Shown piece by piece: positions 30,467 to 34,476 of a stretch of DNA of 34,476 bases. The stretch is from positions 1 through 34,476 of the forward strand of contig CAMDEC010000010.1 in NCBI GenBank assembly GCA_945893395.1, in the 5' to 3' direction. Made by a program: the position numbers and the translations under genes. The notes under the pieces were generated by a model. The model made no database searches. It was not told the DNA's origin and worked only from the letters and a program-made list of their open reading frames with translations. The stretch comes from Bifidobacterium breve (lineage in GTDB: Bacteria; Actinomycetota; Acidimicrobiia; Acidimicrobiales; Ilumatobacteraceae). Position 1 is the first letter of the stretch. Each line of letters starts with the position of its first letter.

Positions 30467-32593
30467 TCAACTAGTCATTGCGTCAGGTAATGCCTCGCTG
30501 TGCACCACGCTCAGGCGCCGTGTCGGCCGCGTTAACGCCACATACAACGCACGCAAACCATGCGTTTGTGCAGCCACAATTTTTGCGGGTTCAACGACAA
30601 CAACTCCGTCAAGTTCGAGACCTTTTACAACGCTGACCGGCACGACAGTCAAGCCATATTCGATACCCGCAGCACCTGCGCGACCGTAAGCAATTTTTGT
30701 GTTATCGAGCGCACGACAGATTTCTTCGGTCATCTCATCTGGACAAACAATCGCCACGCTGCCATCACTCAGTTCGGCGACAAGATTATTCGTCTCGTCA
30801 ATCAACTTGGCCAGCAATTCACCGCTTGAACAACGCACAAACTTTGGTGCTTCGTCACCTTCTCGCACAGAAATAGGCGCAACTTGGTTTGGCGCCGCGG
30901 CGAGCATCACTTGCGTCGCTAAATCCATTATTTGTTTTGGAATTCGGTAGCCCACAGTCAAACCGATAATTCGCGGAGGGGGTTTCTTCGGCAAGTGTGC
31001 GAGAACTTCTTGCCACGATGCTGGCGCGTGCGCCGATGTGGCTTGCGCAATATCGCCGACAATCGTCATCGAGCCATTCAATGAGCGTCGCGAAATCATA
31101 CGCAACTGCATTGGTGAAAGATCTTGCACCTCGTCAATCACGATGTGACCGTATGTGCGAATTTCGTCTGCCTCGATGATTCGACCACTGCGTCGCGGAC
31201 GCGGCCCTAAGACTGCCAACGCCTCATCAAGCACCGCAACATCGGCGTCACTAAATTTTGCGTCGGCATAACTCGTCGCTCGCGGGCGATACAGCGATTC
31301 ATATTCTGCTTGTGTACACACCTTTTGTGCGGCAAGTCGCATCAGCGCCTTCGACGAATAAAGGTCGTGCATCAACTCGGCTGGTGTAAGCACGGGCCAC
31401 ATGTAATTGATCACCGCTTGAAACTCTTTCATTTCGCGCAGCGCATCACGAGTTGATTCAAGATCAAGTTCTTGATTGTGGCTCGAGGCAATCATCGCCA
31501 TAACTACTTCGGTCTCGACCCAATGATGTGCGGCATTGTGGCGACGAAAGCGACGCCGTGCCTCATGCATAATCGTCAACGACTCCCTTCTCGTCAGTCG
31601 CAGATAGCCGGCGCCAAAACCAATTTCAAAATCTTGGCGCAACGCTCGCTGACGATCGCGAACCGCGTTTGCAACAATTTGTGCCATTCGCAAGTCGCCC
31701 TTGATTCGCGCAACACTCTCGGCATCTTTAGCCGTATAACTATGACCACGCACGAGATCAGCCAGCACGACCTGTTCGACACCCGCCTCACCAAGAGACG
31801 GCAATACTCTTTCGATGTAGCGCAAGAACACTCGGTTCGGCCCAACAACCAACACGCCCTGATCTTCGAGCGGAAATCTAAATGTATAAAGCAAATACGC
31901 CGCACGATGCAACGCCACAACCGTTTTGCCCGTGCCCGGCCCACCCTCGACGACGACGATACCGTGTTGCGACGAGCGAATAATTTCATCTTGCTCGGCT
32001 TGAATCGTCGCGACAATGTCGCCGAGTTGACCAGTTCGTCCACGAGCCAAAACTGTCAGCAGCGTGCTGTGACCACGCAAAGTTGGTACGTTTGAAATTG
32101 TTACACCATCGAGGCCTTCGTCGTGCCCGACGCCCAAGTGACCTGCGCCGAACAACTCATCTTCAATGCCGAGCAACTCGCGACCGTGCACAGCGAAATG
32201 TCGGCGCCGTGCCAGACCCATTGACTCGCGCCCAGTCGCGCGATAAAACGGCTCGGCCACCGGCGCACGCCAGTCGACAACGACCGGCTCGCGATTTGAG
32301 TCGGCGACTGCGATGCGCCCAATGTGAAAACTTTCGAATGTCTCGGGTGACTCGGTCAAACGGTCGATTCGTCCAAAAACAAGTGCGGCGTCACCCAAGT
32401 CGAGTTGCGTCAACCGACCCACCAAAACTTCATCAAATGCGTTGCGCTCGTAGCGTGCTTGAAAAGTGCCGCCGGTCGAAGCCTCGTTCATCTCGCGAAT
32501 CTGCCACGCATCTTTGCGCGTCTGCTCTAAACACTCGTAAGCATGGTCGATAAACCGCTGTTCATCGGCAAGTTCGGGGTGATGTTGGGTCAT
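30467..32593 (-). CDS. helD: HelD-like RNA polymerase-associated superfamily 1 ATPase
   Basis: A 708-residue UvrD/Rep-like ATPase of the actinobacterial HelD type. The N-terminus is a helical arm (AYECLEQTRKDAWQIREM) followed by the HelD-specific region (DAALVFGRID; PVVVDWRAPVAEPFYRAT, 104-120). Walker A GGPGTGKT is at 217-224, Walker B IVIDEVQDLSP at 484-494, and the last helicase motif ALYVALTRPTRRL is near the C-terminus. HelD removes stalled RNA polymerase from DNA; the HelR forms in Streptomyces and Mycobacterium abscessus protect against rifampicin. No rifampicin-associated element is visible in the 115 bases upstream, so a recycling role is more likely. Confidence 0.9.
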   Translation of the reverse strand: MTQHHPELADEQRFIDHAYECLEQTRKDAWQIREMNEASTGGTFQARYERNAFDEVLVGRLTQLDLGDAALVFGRIDRLTESPETFESFHIGRIAVADSNREPVVVDWRAPVAEPFYRATGRESMGLARRRHFAVHGRELLGIEDELFGAGHLGVGHDEGLDGVTISNVPTLRGHSTLLTVLARGRTGQLGDIVATIQAEQDEIIRSSQHGIVVVEGGPGTGKTVVALHRAAYLLYTFRFPLEDQGVLVVGPNRVFLRYIERVLPSLGEAGVEQVVLADLVRGHSYTAKDAESVARIKGDLRMAQIVANAVRDRQRALRQDFEIGFGAGYLRLTRRESLTIMHEARRRFRRHNAAHHWVETEVVMAMIASSHNQELDLESTRDALREMKEFQAVINYMWPVLTPAELMHDLYSSKALMRLAAQKVCTQAEYESLYRPRATSYADAKFSDADVAVLDEALAVLGPRPRRSGRIIEADEIRTYGHIVIDEVQDLSPMQLRMISRRSLNGSMTIVGDIAQATSAHAPASWQEVLAHLPKKPPPRIIGLTVGYRIPKQIMDLATQVMLAAAPNQVAPISVREGDEAPKFVRCSSGELLAKLIDETNNLVAELSDGSVAIVCPDEMTEEICRALDNTKIAYGRAGAAGIEYGLTVVPVSVVKGLELDGVVVVEPAKIVAAQTHGLRALYVALTRPTRRLSVVHSEALPDAMTS

Positions 32594-32708
32594 TGAATTT
32601 CGTAGATCCTTGAAAATGGGGTCTATCTACTCTACAGACAAAACATCACATTCCTGTAATTATCAGCACAGTTTCACTTGTCTGCACACATCAAGAAACA
32701 CTGCAACT

Positions 32709-33323
32709 ATGAACAACAAATTTCGCATCACTCGCAAAGCAGGCTCGCTATTCATTCTCAGTTGTTTTGTTTTTGGCGGATGCGCAACCAAGAGCGACCC
32801 CACCACCCACGCCACGCTCAACTTTTCATCTCCAACGGTCCCATCCACAACAACAACAACAACGACACAGCCAGTGCAATCTGTTTTTTTGCCACCAGCC
32901 GTCGCATCGCCGTTCGATCTCGTCGCCCAGCAATTTGAAACGTTCGTCAAGTGGCGACGCGAATGCAGCTACAAACCCAGACTCTGCAATATCGGCGAAT
33001 TCACAATTCTCGATACACAGTTCAGCGACGATTTCGCCACGATGATACGCGACTATGCAAAAAACAACATCTACGCCCGACCTGGCGATGGCGAACGCAA
33101 AGTCATAGTTGAAACAATTTCGCACGACAAAACCAAGATGACGGCGATCGTGCACGGTTGCGTCTACGACACCGTCGTCTTATATATGGGTGCGGGCATC
33201 TATGACAACAAAGTCGCTTCGTCACTATCAAGTTGGACGATGCAATGGCACAACAAGCGCTGGTTCTGGACCAACTACCAAATTCACAAAAAGGTCTACT
33301 TCCAAAACTTATGCAACATATAA
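32709..33323 (+). CDS. Putative NTF2-like lipoprotein
   Basis: A 204-residue exported protein. The signal peptide ends in a lipobox FGGC (FILSCFVFGGCATKS), then a threonine-rich linker (TTTTTTTQPVQS) and a globular domain of about 140 residues. The helix FDLVAQQFETFVKWRREC and the later beta strands ending SWTMQWHNKRWFWTNYQI give an NTF2-like impression, with several cysteines that could form disulfides. I infer this fold from pattern only. I choose ATG 32709; a longer in-frame start at 32610 has no signal sequence at its N-terminus. Its end overlaps the next gene by 13 bases, so the two exported proteins are translated together. Confidence 0.75.
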   Translation: MNNKFRITRKAGSLFILSCFVFGGCATKSDPTTHATLNFSSPTVPSTTTTTTTQPVQSVFLPPAVASPFDLVAQQFETFVKWRRECSYKPRLCNIGEFTILDTQFSDDFATMIRDYAKNNIYARPGDGERKVIVETISHDKTKMTAIVHGCVYDTVVLYMGAGIYDNKVASSLSSWTMQWHNKRWFWTNYQIHKKVYFQNLCNI

Positions 33324-34153
33324 AAATCAAACTTTTCGTCTTAATCGCTATTTCGCTTTTTGCTGCCCCAACAATTGCAAAAGCTGGCACTGAAGATTCA
33401 AGTTTGGTGCGCGACATTTTCGGCGAGGTCGTCGACAAAACAATTATCGCCGGCATCTTGATTAGCAAAAACGAAACGACCGGCGAACTAAGCGAGTGCG
33501 ACTGGTCGCTGTCGTTGGCGCGCGACTCGGGTCGCGATCAAACTTATGGTGACGAAGTAGAAAAAACTGTTGGTTCCATTTTGTTTCGCCTTTACGACAG
33601 AAATTGTCCCAATGAAAATACGACCTACCACTGGATAGCCGAAGTTTCTTCTGAAACAATCGCACGCAACGCGGCGAGCATCGCTTACGACATCATCCCC
33701 GCGCCCTACGGTGAATTCGCACCACCGGCGCGTCAAGGTCTGATCAACATCGGTACTTGGTTTTGGGTCAGCCCAACTGTTTGGCAACCAAAATCTGTAA
33801 CAGCGTGGGTGCCGACTCCTGCCGGTCCGATTACTGCGACGACAACTGCAACGCCCTACAAACTTGTCTTCGATCCAGGCGATGGCATTTTTGGTTCTGG
33901 CAAAAAATCTTGCTTCGGCCCCGGCTTGCGATGGAGCCAAATCATTGGCGACCACGTGCCGTCACCTTGTATGTATACATATAAACATTCATCGGCGATC
34001 GACCGAGACGGCCTTTTCTCAGCAAGCCTTTCAATCATCTGGAAAATAACTTGGCGCTCAAACACAGGCGCATTCGGCACTTTGCCCGATGTAACGACTT
34101 CATCCTCGCATCAGATGCGAATCCGCGAGTTTCAGGCACTTATAACTCCGTAA
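33311..34153 (+). CDS. Secreted protein with PKD-like domain
   Basis: A 280-residue secreted protein with a classical signal peptide (FVLIAISLFAAPTIAKAG). From about residue 155 it matches a widespread actinobacterial secreted family: GLINIGTWFWVSPTVW, a TATTTATP strand followed by the PGDG turn, CFGPGLRW, a second cysteine in SPCMYTYKHSSA, and ITWRSNTGAFGTLPDVTTSS near the C-terminus. That pattern is typical of a PKD-like beta-sandwich. The function is unknown; in other actinobacteria, as I recall, such genes sit beside other small exported proteins, as here. I choose ATG 33311; the longer frame from 33233 overlaps the upstream gene without a signal peptide. Confidence 0.78.
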   Translation: MQHIKIKLFVLIAISLFAAPTIAKAGTEDSSLVRDIFGEVVDKTIIAGILISKNETTGELSECDWSLSLARDSGRDQTYGDEVEKTVGSILFRLYDRNCPNENTTYHWIAEVSSETIARNAASIAYDIIPAPYGEFAPPARQGLINIGTWFWVSPTVWQPKSVTAWVPTPAGPITATTTATPYKLVFDPGDGIFGSGKKSCFGPGLRWSQIIGDHVPSPCMYTYKHSSAIDRDGLFSASLSIIWKITWRSNTGAFGTLPDVTTSSSHQMRIREFQALITP

Positions 34154-34228
34154 TATTGCCGTCAATTAGAGCCCGCAATTAAACCCACCATTTATTCTCA
34201 TAAATTAGGAAACACCCCTATGCCTTGC

Positions 34229-34234
34229 TACCCT
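34229..34234 (+). promoter_or_regulatory. Possible -10 box of the cold-shock gene
   Basis: TACCCT fits TANNNT and would start a leader of about 54 bases with an AGGAAG ribosome binding site (34281-34286). No convincing -35 is seen. The 141-base gap (34154-34294) holds no gene. Confidence 0.3.
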
Positions 34235-34294
34235 TGAGGAATCACTTTCGATCATGGAAGTGCAATACAAAATATCAAGAAGGAAGTAAAAGCT

Positions 34295-34476
34295 ATGCCA
34301 ACCGGTACCGTGAAATTTTTCAATGATGAAAAGGGTTACGGATTTATCTCGCGCTCTGATGGAGAACCAGATATTTTCGTTCACTTTTCAAACATTGAAG
34401 GCACCGGGCGTCGCACCCTTGTTGCAGGCCAAGAAGTCGAGTTTGAACTCGGCCAAGGTCGCAAGGGCACCGAAGC
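34295..34476 (+). CDS. Cold-shock protein, CspA family (partial)
   Basis: The first 60 residues of a CspA-type single-stranded nucleic-acid-binding protein; the end lies beyond the window. It starts [18 protein letters not shown] with RNP1 (KGYGFI, 13-18) and has RNP2 in DIFVHFSNI (26-34), then [12 protein letters not shown]. It binds RNA and single-stranded DNA in the cytoplasm as an RNA chaperone. The ATG has an AGGAAG ribosome binding site eight bases upstream, unlike the leaderless genes around it. Confidence 0.95.
   Translation, partial: MPTGTVKFFNDEKGYGFISRSDGEPDIFVHFSNIEGTGRRTLVAGQEVEFELGQGRKGTE

Noticed and set aside
31472-32095. 207-codon open frame on the plus strand
   Set aside because: Antisense to helD, rich in Arg/His/Asn; the helicase motifs on the other strand are unambiguous.
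32594-32708. Rifampicin-associated element upstream of helD
   Set aside because: No long GC-rich inverted repeat of that kind is visible in the 115 bases before the gene.
32846-32876. ACA triplet run as a microsatellite
   Set aside because: It encodes the threonine-rich linker that follows the lipobox; such linkers are normal in exported actinobacterial proteins.
1-34476. tRNA, rRNA, CRISPR, insertion sequence or prophage
   Set aside because: I found no cloverleaf with GTTCRA-type T-loop, no regular direct repeats, and no transposase or phage protein on either strand.

Overview
The window most likely comes from an actinobacterial chromosome of moderate GC content, probably a streamlined relative of the Acidimicrobiia (Ilumatobacter-like). 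This placement is an inference. It rests on a WhiB regulator next to a PdtaS-type histidine kinase, a DUF3107 gene, the actinobacterial triad of histidine phosphatase + DUF3090 + SCO1664-type kinase fold, an F420-type FrhB homologue, and ATG/GTG starts preceded at 6-7 nt by TANNNT boxes (the usual sign of leaderless mRNA). Genes are very tightly packed: no gene-free stretch exceeds 300 bases, and several convergent pairs are 1-8 bases apart or overlap. I saw no tRNA, rRNA, CRISPR array, insertion sequence or prophage gene.

Layout. 1-1208: the start of a family-5 substrate-binding protein gene (cut by the window edge) with a clear promoter, and a YqeY gene. 1279-2993: a DsbB-like plus thioredoxin-like pair and an unknown gene. 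3030-5739: the zinc uptake operon znuABC under a Zur-type operator. 5736-7011: an alkyltransferase (ogt) and methylglyoxal synthase back to back, and a DUF805 membrane protein. 7014-10990: acyl-CoA dehydrogenase, FrhB-like F420 oxidoreductase, TauE/SafE exporter and family-5 uracil-DNA glycosylase. 11033-12884: the three-gene phosphatase/DUF3090/kinase-fold module. 12932-14696: etfAB. 14768-16393: a diacylglycerol-kinase-like enzyme facing a glycerophosphodiesterase. 16551-18625: whiB, pdtaS and DUF3107. 18723-20713: Mrp divergent from a SufR-like regulator. 20731-21877: a molybdopterin oxidoreductase and a SixA-like phosphatase.

21881-28960 is a complete System I cytochrome c maturation operon on the minus strand: an enoyl-CoA hydratase gene, then ccmA, ccmB, ccmC, ccmD (44 codons), ccmE, ccmF, ccmG-like and a CcmH-TPR fusion, mostly joined by 1-4 base overlaps. 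The rest holds a small membrane protein, a DtxR-family regulator, a lipoprotein, a HelD-like RNA polymerase-associated helicase, a pair of exported proteins (NTF2-like lipoprotein and PKD-like secreted protein), and a cold-shock gene cut by the window end.

Two themes connect the region. One is metal and Fe-S or haem handling: Zur/znu, DtxR, Mrp/SufR, WhiB and Ccm. The other is electron transfer: ETF with acyl-CoA dehydrogenase, the FrhB-like protein, and c-type cytochrome assembly with extracytoplasmic thiol chemistry. The most interesting uncharacterised unit is the phosphatase/DUF3090/kinase-fold triad at 11033-12884. The exported pair at 32709-34153 comes next.
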